From Basidiobolus meristosporus CBS 931.73 (lineage: Eukaryota; Basidiobolomycota; Basidiobolomycetes; Basidiobolales; Basidiobolaceae): DNA of 64,000 nt. This document shows, in pieces, positions 34,657 through 46,400 of the stretch (within the stretch, counting starts at the first letter, position 1; every line of letters begins with the position of its first letter). The translations under genes and the position numbers were made by a program. The notes beneath the pieces are model-generated. The model saw only the letters and a list, made by a program, of their open reading frames with translations, did no database searches and was not told the origin of the DNA. The DNA lies in the NCBI GenBank assembly GCA_002104905.1, contig MCFE01000337.1:1-64000 (forward strand). Direction: 5' to 3'.

Positions 34657-35539
34657 TTTTATTAGCAGGAAAACTTGAAAGGGCGTGGTCAAGAACCGAT
34701 TCAGGTATACGTTGTTGTTTTTAACCTCTGTAATGAAGAGGCTTAAGCTGGATTTGTCCACATCACCATAATTGTGGCATAAAAACTCGTTTAATTGGGA
34801 AACGTCATCTGGGATAAACCGTGACGTCATGTTTAAATGCCGGGTACCTTTGGCATAGCAACTAAATGATGTCTAGATGCTCGATGACTGTTTGATGTTG
34901 GTCAGATGTTTTTGGCTAGACTTGGTTATCTTTAACGGTAAGATTTAGGCTAAATGTTGGTTATCTTATACGGCAACAATGTAGTACGAATTAATATGTC
35001 AAGTAGAGTATAGGGTTTGGGACTTAGGACTTGGGATTTGGGACATATCAATAAGACCAGGCTAGGGTTCCACAAGGAATCATTGCACATGGACGCACAT
35101 CCAATAAGTGCATCTTTCTGATATGAAGACTCACATCTGGTGCGAACCCTGCCTAAAACATACCATCAATGTGCACCAATTCATGGAAAGGGTTAACTTC
35201 ATGGCGAGCGCATTAATGTGTGCCTGATAGACCACATAGATTAGGTTTCGCATGTATAGATCTGTGACTTTAGTACCTGACCCCCAATATTCGAGTGTTC
35301 CAAAATTAGATGGTTATCAGCGCTATTTTTACACCATTCGACAGCAGTATTGGTGGATTGGTGGATTGGTGGATGTTGACCTGAACTCCACATGAATCCT
35401 CCTATAAAACCTCCAGATTCGCTTCGTTTATTGCGATTTCCTGACTGAGAAGCTGAACCCCTTTAAATCATTCTTTCACTCAACCAACAGACCTGGATTC
35501 ATCAAACGACCATTTTGTGAGCCCAGTTAATCCTTAGAT
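34657..35539. other. Divergent promoter region, CAND1 and CHS7-like gene
   Basis: No gene. It holds short direct repeats (GGGACTTAGGACTTGGGATTTG near 35,018 and three GGTGGATT units near 35,352). A TATAAAA box at 35403-35409 lies about 135 bp upstream of the plus-strand CHS7-like start. The open minus-strand frame that runs upstream from CAND1 (34,830-34,657) is fortuitous, because the conserved N-terminus begins at 34656. Confidence 0.55.
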
Positions 35540-36696
35540 ATGAAGTTTGGAAGCTTTGATCAAGTCTGTCGTGAGGTTCCGCTCACCGTGTGCTCCTTGC
35601 TGGGCGCCGACGGAAACGGAATAGAGCCCCACTGTTATGCGCGTAACTTCGAATTTGCTGGCAAATTATTCTTCGAGTTCGGTTGGTTCACCTTGTTTCT
35701 CTATTATCCATTTGTACCTGGGCCTCAACGTTTTCTTTCAACAGCTGTCATGGTCATCTACATCGCCGCACTCGTGATGGGAATTATCATGATATATCAC
35801 ATCAAAACCAAGTATACGGCCGTCGGTGAGTCTTGGCCAAACCCTCCCCTTTATTCTTGTATCATTCTCACCCAGATGTTTGATAGGCCGAAAGGAAATG
35901 GTGACCTTCTTCATCTTGTATATGCTCACTACGCTTGTTGAAGCACTTGTGGTCTCGGGGATTGTGCCGGCTTCTTCTTCAATCCAACCGGTACGTGTTA
36001 TGCATTCAGCTTCAACCGCTTTTCACGACTTGCTCACAACACCATGTATCTGTAGTGGTTTGTTGCTGCCCACGTTGGTTTGCTCTCCGCCTCCATTTGG
36101 TGCCTGCTATTCAATGGCTTGGTCGGCTTCCAGATCTTTGAGGACGGAACCGCGCTGTCACTTTGGGTAAGTTCAGCGGAGTCCCCACGCGCGCACGCCA
36201 CTCTATTTCTAAACGATGATATCATAAGGGCATCCGAATCTCTTCCCTGATCGTATTCGGAGGGGCATTCTTCGTTGCCATTGGCACTTTCAAGAACATG
36301 GTTGGCTTTCTTAGCCCATCCAACCCAATTCTGCTTTGGATCATTTATTTCATCTTCAATGGTGCCGGGGTCCTAATCTATTTCATCCTTCAGCTCATCC
36401 TTGTCTTCAAAACCCTGGATGATCGTTGGCCTCTGGGCGACATTCTCTTTGCAATCGCGTTCTTCGTCATTGGTCAAGTCATTCTCTACATCTTTTCACA
36501 AGACATCTGCAACTACGCTACCCACTACATTGACGGCATGTTCTTTGGTGTCATGTGCACGCTCCTATCGGTCATGATGACCTACAAATACTGGGATTCC
36601 ATCACCAAAGAGGATCTCGAGTTTTCGGTCGGGGGCAAGACCGCACAGTGGGATGTCAAGTACGACATGGGCGGCTATAACAACGGCAGATACTAA
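35540..36696 (+). CDS. CHS7: CHS7-family chitin synthase export chaperone, copy a
   Basis: A polytopic membrane protein of the CHS7 family, endoplasmic reticulum chaperones needed for exit of the Chs3-type chitin synthase. It starts MKFGSFDQVCREVPLTVCSLLG, the family's N-terminal block, then CYARNFEFAG, six to seven hydrophobic helices, RKEMVTFFILYM, FEDGTALSLW, VFKTLDDRWPLGD, HYIDGMFFG and YKYWDSITKEDLEF. There are four introns. The first (about 35,689-35,743) is in frame with no stop, so a naive translation includes about 18 extra residues not found in the family; splicing gives FEFAVMVIYIAALVMG, which aligns with copy b. The second ends just before GCCGAAAGG at about 35,890. It converges tail to tail with its paralogue at 36939-38161. 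Confidence 0.9.
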
Positions 36697-36938
36697 GCGA
36701 CAAATCAGCCCATGAATCCCACCATATCTATCTTTAATCTGTCTCACGCCAATAGACTGTTGTACATTCATAAGCAATTCTATCTCCAGCCTCTCATGCA
36801 AGAATAAATTCCTCCTCATTCGCTTCGTAAACCTTGTATCTTGCCAGATCGTGAGCCAAAATTCAATGGAAAAGCTGATTTCAGGGATGCATTGAGTTTA
36901 ATGATTGAAAAGTCCTATTGAGATGTACTGAAGTGAAT

Positions 36939-38161
36939 CTAGAGCCGGGCGCTGCTAAGGGGCTTTTCCGGGTTCTTGTGGTAGATTTCGTCCATAGCGG
37001 CATTCTGCACCTCCCACTGGTCGGATTTCGAGTCGACCAGGTATTCGAGGTCGTCTTTGGTAATGGAGTCCCAGTACTTGTATACCATCATGATTGAAAA
37101 CAGAGTGGCGGCCGAGGCGAAGAAGAGCCCGTCTAAGTAGTGGGTGACTGCCTCGCATATCTCGTGCGAGAAGCCCAAGAGTCCAACTTGCCCTGCGATA
37201 AACGAGATTCCTGCAATCAGGATGTCCCCTACGAGCGAGATCAGCTCACGTGGCCCAATCGACGCAATCGACCCAATCAACCGACTGCTTACCTAATGGC
37301 CATCTATCGTCCAGAGTTTTGACCACCAAGATCACTTGCAAAATAAAGTAGACAGCAATAGCGGCACCATTGAGCACCACCATCACGATCCACAGGCCGA
37401 CTGGGTTGGTCGAGTCCAAGTTGCCCCGGAAAGTCAGGATGGATATGGCGAACACCCCGCCCCATACGAAAACCGAAGAAATCCGGATCGACTAGACAAA
37501 CGCAGTTAGTTACCCAGGGGATTTCAGGTTATGACTGGCTCGCTTACCCAGAGCGACAAAGCAGTTCCATCTTCGGCAAATTGGAAGCCCACGAACCCAT
37601 TTAGTAACAAACACCAGACAGTGGTGGACATGAGGGCCACATGAACCGCTGTAAACCACTGTGACATATACGGGATTAGGGCGAATGAATGGGAACAATT
37701 GCGCTGACGCTTACTGGATACACTCCGGATCCAATGGGTATAATACCGGTAATCAGGAGCATTTCCATCAGTACCGTGGACGCATAAAGATAGAAGAACA
37801 TGACCATCTCCTTTCTCCCTATCAGCCAAAAACATCTCATTAAACTCGAGTGGCTTTGGTTTGGCCTGATATGGGAAACCCACCGACTGCTGTATACTTC
37901 ATTCTGATATTGTAGATCATGATTATTGTCATGATCAACGCCACCGCATAGACCGTAAACGTTCCTTAAACGAATTTAGCTACATCGGCCGTGTGGAAAG
38001 CAACTGAAGTGGCTACCTGGTTGTAGAAGGATGAAGCCCCCAATGTCCACGTTTCTAGAGTAGCAGGTGGGCACTGTTCTACGATCTAGTGGGCCAACTA
38101 GAGGGCACACTGTGAGGGAAATTGTGCGACAGATATTGTCGAAGCGGCCAAGCTCAGCCAT
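36939..38161 (-). CDS. CHS7: CHS7-family chitin synthase export chaperone, copy b
   Basis: Paralogue of the convergent upstream gene. It starts MAELGRFDNICRTISLTVCPLVG, then CYSRNVDIGGFILLQP, an intron, TFTVYAVALIMTIIMIYNIR, RKEMVMFFYLYAST, WFTAVHVALMSTTVW, FAEDGTALSLW, VVKTLDDRWPLG, HYLDGLFFAS and YKYWDSITKDDLEYL. The intron positions I can place (after QPG, before RKEM, before WFTAVH, after LSLW, after WPLG) largely match copy a, so the pair arose by duplication after the introns existed. The C-terminal tail is different (YHKNPEKPLSSARL). Two copies may serve different chitin synthases or growth stages; the sequence alone does not say which is the true CHS7. Confidence 0.88.
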
Positions 38162-38853
38162 GATACTATAAAAACAGAAAGTAACTCGACTCCTGCCAAT
38201 TGCTCAAAATCTGAGAACCAACCAGTCTATGTGATTTAACGACGATGTTGCGAAACCCTTGAAGAACCGGCCACTCGAGGCATATAAATGATCGATCGAG
38301 ACACGGGGCTGGTTAAGGAGTAGCAAGTGTTTGTTGCGCAGGGGTCCCTGATTTTCCATTTCTCCTTGAGAAACAACAGCCTGAATGCGTCACTCCCACC
38401 GTCAACTGTACCCCTTTGCGAAGTAGATCGAAGATAGGCGTTGTTGCCTGTGTAGTCCGCCCCACTGTGTGCTTATTTTGAACATGCAAGCAAGCCTGTT
38501 ACCGAGCCTATGCATTTAATATCAGATTGACCTTGCTAATATAGGCTAATTTATCCATCTAAAGCCACTGATTAATCTGGACATTATCCGGTGCTTGGTA
38601 TGGGAAATTTTGCAGAATAGATTCCATATTTACCACCTGAATACAACCATATATATTCAACCATGCTCGTGATTTGATGGTTGATGTGCCACGGAACGCT
38701 CGGATTACCATATCCTGTGATTTGGTCTTGGTAGAAGATTACGAGTCCCACCTTAAGCTAGATGAGTGGTGTGTCATGGAATTCAAGAATAGCATAAATA
38801 GCTTCTGCCACATAGGTTGGTTTCCAATTTTCTGAACCACTGGTGCTATCAAG
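38162..38853. other. Divergent promoter region, CHS7 copy b and ISN1
   Basis: No gene recognised. The DNA is AT-rich with ATATATATT near 38,647 and AGCATAAATAGC near 38,793, the latter about 60 bp upstream of the ISN1 start and a possible TATA element. Confidence 0.45.
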
Positions 38854-40516
38854 ATGACTTCCTCCTACCGTATTAATTACCAACTCCGGGCACACAAGCG
38901 TGACCCTTTCATCGAGTTTATCAAGGGAATGTTGCTCACTCCCTTCACGCTTCACTCGAAGCCTCGCTACGAAGATACTCAAAGCGTCAGCGAAACGCAC
39001 GATCAGAATCTCAAGAGATACACCGAAATCATGGCGAACATCGAAGTCCTCATCAACGTAGGTCTTCTTCCGTCCAGCCTCAGCGGTTACGGGTTCGCTA
39101 ATCGAGATGTTTCCCATTGCAGGAACACATTGTCAAGCAAAATCAGGGTCTTGCTGATCACTCTCAACTATTCCGATTGATCCCCTCCATCGGTTCATTC
39201 TTCACACCGCTTCCATTGAAGGACGCGTTCTTACAAGCAAATGCCAAGCATTCGATTGCTGCCAGAAGATTTGTGCCACCCAGTTTCAACGATATCAGAA
39301 GGTATGTTTGCTTTGGGCAGATCGCATCTCGTTACCCGATGCTAAAACATTCCCTGACCCCGATAGAATGCTGAACACAGCACAGGCTTCAGCCATCGCC
39401 CCACAACTGAAACTCATCACCTTGTACGTGGTTTAGTCTCGATCATTTCCCACTTTTCTTACTAACTCGACCTTCTTTATCAACAAAGTGATGGAGATAT
39501 GACGCTGTGTAAGTTAAACCTTGGAATTGCTTAAACTCCAGTTCGAACGTATGCTCATTCAACCTAAAAATAGATGACGATGGAAAAGATTTCGCCAAAG
39601 ACAGTGAACTGGTCTTGCTGTTGATCGAGCTATTGAGAAACAATCTATATGTTGCTATTGTTACCGCCGCAGGCTATGGAAATGCTCACATCAAGTACGA
39701 ATCCCGTCTGTCCGGTCTATTGGAGGGCTTCAGACAATCCCAGCTCACTAAAGAGCAATTGTCGCGCTTCTACGTACTCGGTATGTTGTTCATTTGGGAT
39801 TGGTGTGCACGATCTTTGGATAGCCACTAACCAGTCGACTGCCCTTCAGGCGGAGAGTGTAATTACTTGTTCCAATGCACCGAGTACTGTCGCCTTCAGT
39901 ATATCCCCGAGGAGACCTACCAGCCACAGGAAATGAGAGCCTGGCGCCAGGATCACATACAAAGTTTGTTGGACGAGGCATTTAAAAATATCCAACAGTG
40001 CGTTGATGATATGAAGCTGCCAGTGAGTGTGATGCGCAAGCCCAAGGCAGTTGGTAAGTAAATCTTCGTAGCGTACGTTCCGAGCCAGCCGTTCTAAATT
40101 GCACCATAGGGCTATTGCCAAAGCCTGGAGTCAAGATCTTCCGCGAACAACTGGATGAGTGTGTACTGTCGACTCAAGCCAGCATTCTGGAACATCAGCA
40201 CGCCCATAACTACACCTTACCGTTCTGTGTATTCAACGGCGGCAGCGATGTTTGGGTTGATATCGGTAACAAGCTCATCGGTGTTCAAGTCTTGCAGCAT
40301 TTCCTAGGGGCTGCTCCATCGGAGACACTGCATGTTGGTGATCAGTTTTTGTCCACTGGAAACGACTATGCCACCCGGCGAGCCTGCTGTACACTCTGGA
40401 TCGTAAACCCAGAAGAAACCAATCAAATCCTCATTGAGCTTACACAGCTTCTCAACCAGCATCCCAATAGAAGCTCTCCAAAAATAGCCGCCGAAGAGTC
40501 AGTAAATGAGAACTGA
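38854..40516 (+). CDS. ISN1: IMP-specific 5'-nucleotidase
   Basis: Matches the fungal ISN1 family, which hydrolyses IMP to inosine and phosphate in purine turnover. The start MTSSYRINYQLRAHKRDPFIEF is the family N-terminus. The HAD-type catalytic motif FDGDMTLY is present, split by introns around 39,425-39,500 and completed by DDGKDF. Other signatures are VTAAGYGNAHIKYESRL, GGECNYLFQC, LPKPGVKIFREQLDE, LPFCVFNGGSDVWVDIG, LHVGDQFLSTGND and WIVNPEET. About seven short introns interrupt the 5' two-thirds. The usual family length of about 400-450 residues is kept. The last exon ends with a divergent basic/acidic tail. Confidence 0.93.
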
Positions 40517-40956
40517 ATGTTCGATCACTCACACATCTGTCATCCCAATCATAGCCTCCTCTCCATCCGCTCTCCACCCCCTCTCACCGTGTACGTAGGA
40601 AAATAAAACTTGAATGCGAGTCAAACTTTGTGCACCAAACAATCCAATTATTTGGATAAATTTAGGAAGCAAAACAAACCTAAGCCTCCTGAAGTTTGTT
40701 CTCAGCAGAGGTGGTATAATATGAATAAGCAGGCCAATCAATTGGCTTCATCATCCTTGGTGATACCTTGCACACAATTAGTCACGAGCTATATATAACC
40801 GAATATAATTAACCCGCCAGAGTATTATAAGTAGTTGCTGATTTCCAATTCACCGCCCATCACAGTTTACCCCCTCCTTCCCCTACTTCAAGCTGACTTC
40901 GCACGTTTTGCCCAGATACCTTCGCTCTCTCTTGACAAGTATGTAAATTGCTTGCT
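40517..40956. other. Intergenic region, ISN1 to IQ-motif gene
   Basis: No gene. AATAAA at about 40,602 is a likely polyadenylation signal for ISN1. GCTATATATAACC near 40,788 is a TATA-like stretch about 165 bp before the next start. Confidence 0.45.
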
Positions 40957-42147
40957 ATGTTTTCTCCTCAAAAAGATTCTGCTGCTGCGACCATCCAAAA
41001 GATCTACCGTGGTTATTGGTTAGTGGTATTTCCTGAATTTTGTCCCAATCACGCTACTTTTTTTACCACGGCGGGTCCCCCCTCAATAGCCCCATCATCT
41101 GAAATACTGATTGCTTTCTATAAAGTCTTCGACGAGAACTTCAAGGTCTTACCCTAACTGCAGCCCGGTGGCATGAGATCCTTGAGTTCATCCGAGCTCA
41201 TATGTTGAGTAATCAACAGCTTCAGAAAGATATATCGAAATCGGAGCGTGCTAGAAGACGTTGGCAGAAAGCGATCTTCTTCAGTGCGCGATTGGGAAGG
41301 GTAGCTGAACATTTTCTTCTGAACCCGGAATGAATGGATCCTAAACTATTGAATTCTACCATAGGGAATCCTGGATGGCGACGCGGATTCTGCCTTACTT
41401 TTGAAAACCGAACACTGGCTAGAGTCGGTGGACATCGAACACCGGTATGGCTCTAACTTACGGGTAAGCATCTCCCTAGTGATCTCTGGGACCGGATCTG
41501 TTGCTCACAAAATTGCTCTCGCTGTTCAGGCGTATCATGACCATTGGAAAGTGAAGGAGGACACCGATCAAAACTTCTTTTATTGGCTTGATTTCGGTAA
41601 AGGAAGAACGTTGGATTTGCCGGAATGTCCACGTAGCAAGCTGGACAGTCAAAAGCTGGTGTACTGCTCGCTAGAGGAGCGAGAAAAGTTTCGCGTTACA
41701 GTGGATCCGGAAACACGCTTATTGGTTTACGCTAACTCCGGCCTTCCGGTTCATACCTTTCCGGAACCCCAGCCAGAATTGGCACCGGACGGTGCCCATG
41801 CCGACTCCATCGGATCGAATGGTGCCGACCAACAGAAAGCGCCCAAGGGCTTCAAATTCATCTACGTCATCTCGCCAGCAGGGAATCTGTACATTCATCG
41901 CAAGATCCGAGGCCGATTTCAGCACTCGAGTTTCCTGGCTGGACAGAGTGTGTGGGGTGCTGGTGGGATCGAGGTGGACCAAGGGAGGCTGCTCAAAGTC
42001 ACCCTCCATAGTGGGCACTATCGGCCCACGGTTAAGCATTTGGATCGATTCATTGAATACCTCAAGGCTCAAGGAGTCGAGTTGGACCACGTTGTGAGGG
42101 AAACCTTTAAAAACAAGGCTATGAAAGGCACCGAGCCTAAAGTGTAG
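40957..42147 (+). CDS. IQ-motif calmodulin-binding protein (IQM-like)
   Basis: A spliced model of four exons (40957-41018, 41126-41300, 41365-41463, 41530-42147) gives 317 residues. The IQ motif is AAATIQKIYRGYCLRREL, assembled across the first intron; the Ile-Gln and RGY..RR positions are those that contact calmodulin. The rest matches the conserved domain shared by plant IQM proteins and fungal homologues: HYDHWK-type YHDHWKVKEDT, FFYWLDFGKG, CPRSKLDSQKLVYCS, GFKFIYVIS, LYIHRKIRGRFQHSSFLAG and LLKVTLHSGHYRP. The biochemical role of this domain is unknown; calmodulin binding is predicted from the motif. An 18-bp segment in exon 2 (41146-41163) looks like a tiny intron but is in frame and is probably coding. 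Confidence 0.82.
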
Positions 42148-42287
42148 CCTTCACTTGGCACAATAAATGATTTTCTGGATGTACACATTAGTTACTGGTT
42201 TATTTTAAAGCCTGTCTTCGACCTGGGTATGATGAGGAGGGATGAAATACATATATAGTTTAGGTTGGTTGGTTGGTTCGTGCCCGG

Positions 42288-42766
42288 TTACTGCTTTTGC
42301 TCAGCTTCAGGGGCAGCCTCTACTTTGGTTTGCTCGGTAGCTCCACCGTTACCGTACAGAACTTCGTAGCGCTTACGGTTGGCTTCCTGAACCTGTTGCG
42401 CGCGGTTCTTTCTTTCAAAACCAGTCAAAGCAGCTTCAGAGCCGTTAGCAAATCCAGCGAGGGAAATGGCAATCAGCAACCAAGACTATGGGAATGCGAG
42501 TTAGTACCGGAAAACTGGACCAAAGAACATGTCGACGTAGCTAACCTTTTGTACAGTGGGGAGACGGTTGAAGTAAGGCCAGGTGGCGTTGGCGACAACT
42601 CCGGCAAAAGAGGCGACAGCGGCATACTTTACAGCACCAAAAAAGCCACTGCGATACAGAAAGGTAAGTAAACGCTCAAGGCTGGAGCCTAGCAATCGAC
42701 GGATTCTTACCGGGTCATGGCAGAGTCGGTAACCTCCTCACCCTCGGTTCTAGTGACGACACGCAT
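42288..42766 (-). CDS. Small membrane protein, probably mitochondrial
   Basis: A 118-residue protein from three exons: 42766-42711, 42648-42546 and 42485-42288, with clean splice sites and preserved frame. After a hydrophilic start (MRVVTRTEGEEVTDSAMTR) come two moderately hydrophobic segments, FFGAVKYAAVASFAGVVANA and SWLLIAISLAGFANGSEAAL, a basic linker (FERKNRAQQVQEANRKRYEV) and an acidic alanine-rich tail. The size and two-helix hairpin with a basic C-terminal segment recall HIG1-type respiratory complex factors, but the family motif is not clear enough to name it. Mitochondrial inner membrane location is inference. Confidence 0.65.
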
Positions 42767-43490
42767 GTTGTGTATATAGAGAGAAGTATAAATGTAACAA
42801 AAATTACGAACGAACACTTCCGCCCTCAACTGAGCATTGTATTTATAGTCAATCCGCCAGCCAGCGCTATTATCAATCCATGTCAGATTACCTAAATTAG
42901 GAGATAAACATGCTATTAGCAATCCATATTCTTTAAATGACTTCTTTTCTCGATTTCGGAGCCGTATTTGTCCCCATCGTCGTGAAGAACCACTGATCCC
43001 GGAGTCTGGACTTGACCGTTGCCTTATTTGTTCCGCATGGTCCTAATTCACCCCTCCGTCTACTTTCGATTATTGGCGACAAGTGGTTTGCTTTTGAATA
43101 AGCTTTACCTTGGGCTCCTGTTGTGGCAAGTCAAGCCCTCCTAATTTGGATGACCGGAAATACCGTTTACCACCCCGAACCTGGTGAATGAGCTGCCCCA
43201 CCGGGATCCCCACTAAACCCCACTCAGATTAGCTTCTCCCTCGATTGGACAAGCTGTCGATCGCTGGAGTGTTTCTGATATATAAATAATAAGCTACGAA
43301 TCCGCGAAATATCGGGAAATTTGCTGTTGTTCGTGGGATTCCCCTAATTCCCATTTTCCCGTAATTTCCTTTGATTGTTCTTGTCGTTGATCAAGTGCTG
43401 GCGATGTCAATACCCTCCTATAAACCGCATTCATTATACTCTGCAACATAGTTATTGCTATCTTCCCCTCCCCCAGATATTTTTGGTGAC
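42767..43490. other. Divergent promoter region upstream of histidine kinase
   Basis: No gene recognised. The region separates the small minus-strand gene from the kinase. GATATATAAATAATAAG near 43,277 is a possible TATA element about 210 bp before the kinase start. Confidence 0.45.
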
Positions 43491-46400
43491 ATGGATTGGG
43501 AATTCGAATTAAAGGAGCTTCTTGACTTCTCCATATTAAAAGTGCTGGCGCGCACTACAGGCTCCACCCTATGCGAGGCACGGGACACCTGCACACAGGA
43601 AGTCAAATGGTTAAAGGCCTTTTCGTCAAGGCGGAATCTTAAAAGAGACCGGTTTTTTTCAGAGTCAATCATAAGGTCAGGTGGCGACAGTTTGGTTCCC
43701 ACCCTACTTGATACCATCCATACTGAAGATGATGGCGATTTCCTCATCCTTGAGCCGGCAGGGATTCCTTTAGACACATACAAACCAACCAGCCTCGAAG
43801 ATTTCCTGTTAATGGCCATACGATGTTGTGACTGCTTGGAGAAGCTCCACTTGTTGGCGATTGTTCACGGAGGCGTGTGTAGGGAGTGCTTCTTGTGGGA
43901 CGAGACAAAGGAGCAGTTGAGGATTTCGGATTTTTGCCACTCACGAACCAATTCCGTACAAAGCCAACTGCACATTACTTCCACCATGATAGACAGAATC
44001 CAAAGTCGCTCCCCGCATAAAGCTCTGGACTTCACCAGTGACATACTAGATTTAGGTAACTATTCTCTAAGAAAGTATTGCTCCACTGCTAGCTTTAGCC
44101 TTTTGACATTGACATAGGCGAGCCATTCTCTTTGCATAGGTTCGGCATTGTTCAAGTTGCTGGTTAATGAACCCCAAGTCGTGGGCATGGATACCTTTGC
44201 CAAAACGGGTATCCGGGCATTCCTCGATCCACAACGATATCCAGTTGCACTGTCCGACTTGTTTGTCAAGTTACTGGTAAGCAGCAAGCAGCTCTCATGT
44301 TTGGCACGGGATATAAACGAGTGATTGAATTTGTAGTCGCCCACGACAACCTACAAAAGCGTGACCGGCCTGAAAGCCGACCTGGATCGGATCCTCTCTG
44401 CCTGCAAGGATCCCAAGAAAACCAACCAAATCCCCCCTGAGCTGGGCAGATACGATTGCCCAGTTTCCTTGCAGCTCCCTAACAAACTGTATGGGCGCGA
44501 GGCGGAGAGGGCGCAGCTGAATACCATACTCGAAAGGATGAGTCATCAAGTGCACGAAGGAAGCCAGTCCTCGGAGCTGGTGATTATCACCGGAGACCCA
44601 GGGATCGGCAAGACAGCCCTTGTCAACTCAGTACTAAACAAAGCGTGGAGGCAGGGTATCTTCGTGTCGTGTAGATGCAGGCGGCATTTCCCACTCGGAG
44701 CAATCACCCAGTGTTTGCGCAGCACCATCAAGAAGATCATCAAATACTCCGACGAGGATCTACAAAGGCTACGGCTCTCGATCTTATCTCAGATCCCTAA
44801 CAACATGAGACTGCTGCTGGATGACATCCCCGAGTTAAAGCTGGTCGTTGGCGTCCACCACCCGCCAGTGGAGCCTCTACCGCCCGCACAGGCCCATATG
44901 CGCTTCTGTATCACTTATCTCAAGCTTGTTCGCGCAATCACCAATCTGGAGATCAATCTGACCTGCTTTCTGGATAGACTGGAATGTGCTAGTCAGGCGA
45001 CGCTGAGTTTGTTCTCGTTCTTGATGAGGAACAGTTGCGGACGCTTGCTGGTGATTGCCGCGAGAAGAGAGTCCGATAGAGAGAACCAATGGATCCGGGA
45101 GCTGCTCGAGTACGACGTCAAAGTCACCGAGATCCCGCTGAGGCCCTTAAGTACCCAGGATGTTCGAGAGTTTGTTGCTGACACGGTTTCGTTAAACACT
45201 AGCGCGGTAGAATCATTAGTCGCTAGCTGCTCTACCGCCGAAGGGAATCCATTTGCGTTGACACAAATCCTGATCGCTTTGTATCGGGAGAAACGAATTC
45301 AGTTCAACCGTGCAAGCAGCCGATGGAGTTGGCAGTTGGATGCCAACAGCAAAATCGTGGATTTCCTGGACGTTGACCTACTCGTACGCTGTTTGCGCAG
45401 CCTCAGCAAAGGCCTACAGACGTTGCTTGCTCATGCTTCTATCATTGGCTACAGCTTTACAGCCAACCTCTTGCACGCCCTGCTCAAGCCGCCGTATCCG
45501 CTGGAGGAAAATCTTCAGATCGCCCTTCGTGAGGGATTCATCAGATACGCCCCAGAAGAGGAGTGCTATTACTTCTTCCACGATATAGTTCAGGAAGCGT
45601 CCCAGAAGCTGTTGGACGAGGATGCCAAGAGCCAGCTTCACCTAAACATCGGTCAATTGCTGTTAAAAGAGACGGGCACGAATGTGTTCCTGATTGCAGA
45701 GCACTTCACCTATGCCGCGGGGATCATCCGTCGTCTAGAGGATCGTGCAGATTACAAGCGATGCTTGGTGGCTGCGGGTGCGAAGGCCAAGTCTTTGGGT
45801 GCTCTGGAGAACTCTCTCATTTACTACCAGAAGGCCATTACACTGGTGGAGCCGCTTCCTCTTCGTGGCCATGCGGAAACCAACTCTTCCTACGAAGAGG
45901 CGTTTTCCTTGATGCTGGAGTGTGCAGAGATGTCCAGCGCATGCCAAGAATTCACAACGGCCTCCGAGATATTGAACCAGCTACTTCTCAAGGCAAGAAG
46001 CCTGACTCACAAATGTCAAGTGTACATACATATCTATCATATTCAAATGGCAACAAATCAATTCGAAGATGGGGTTCAAACAATCCTGAATTGCCTCCGG
46101 GATTTCGGGTTCGATGTCGCACGGGACCCCAAGGATGCCAAGTTGGGCCCCTTACTGGAGGAGCTCCGATACTCGACACTTCTAGCCGACACCAGTGCAT
46201 TGGAGGATCGCCTTAAATGGTGTGACGACCCTCAGATGTCGACGCTAATGGATTTCTTGGCCCCGGCTCTCTACTCCCCTTACATTTCCTGGCTCCGCCA
46301 CATACACATTGCCATCAGCGCCATCATGGTACGCTTGACGCTGAAACATGGGCTTAGCGCACATTCGTGTGAGGCGTTTGTGTACTTCGGTGCTCACTAC

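Noticed and set aside
34657-34830. In-frame extension of CAND1 upstream of [15 protein letters not shown]
   Set aside because: The conserved family N-terminus starts at 34656; the upstream frame has no resemblance to CAND1.
41146-41163. An 18-bp GT..CTAAC..AG segment in the IQ-motif gene that looks like a minimal intron
   Set aside because: It is a multiple of three with no stop, and keeping it gives a better spacing to the conserved RW residues, so it is treated as coding.
45563-46216. 217-codon frame overlapping the histidine kinase in another phase
   Set aside because: Shadow of the kinase coding sequence; no domain and atypical composition.
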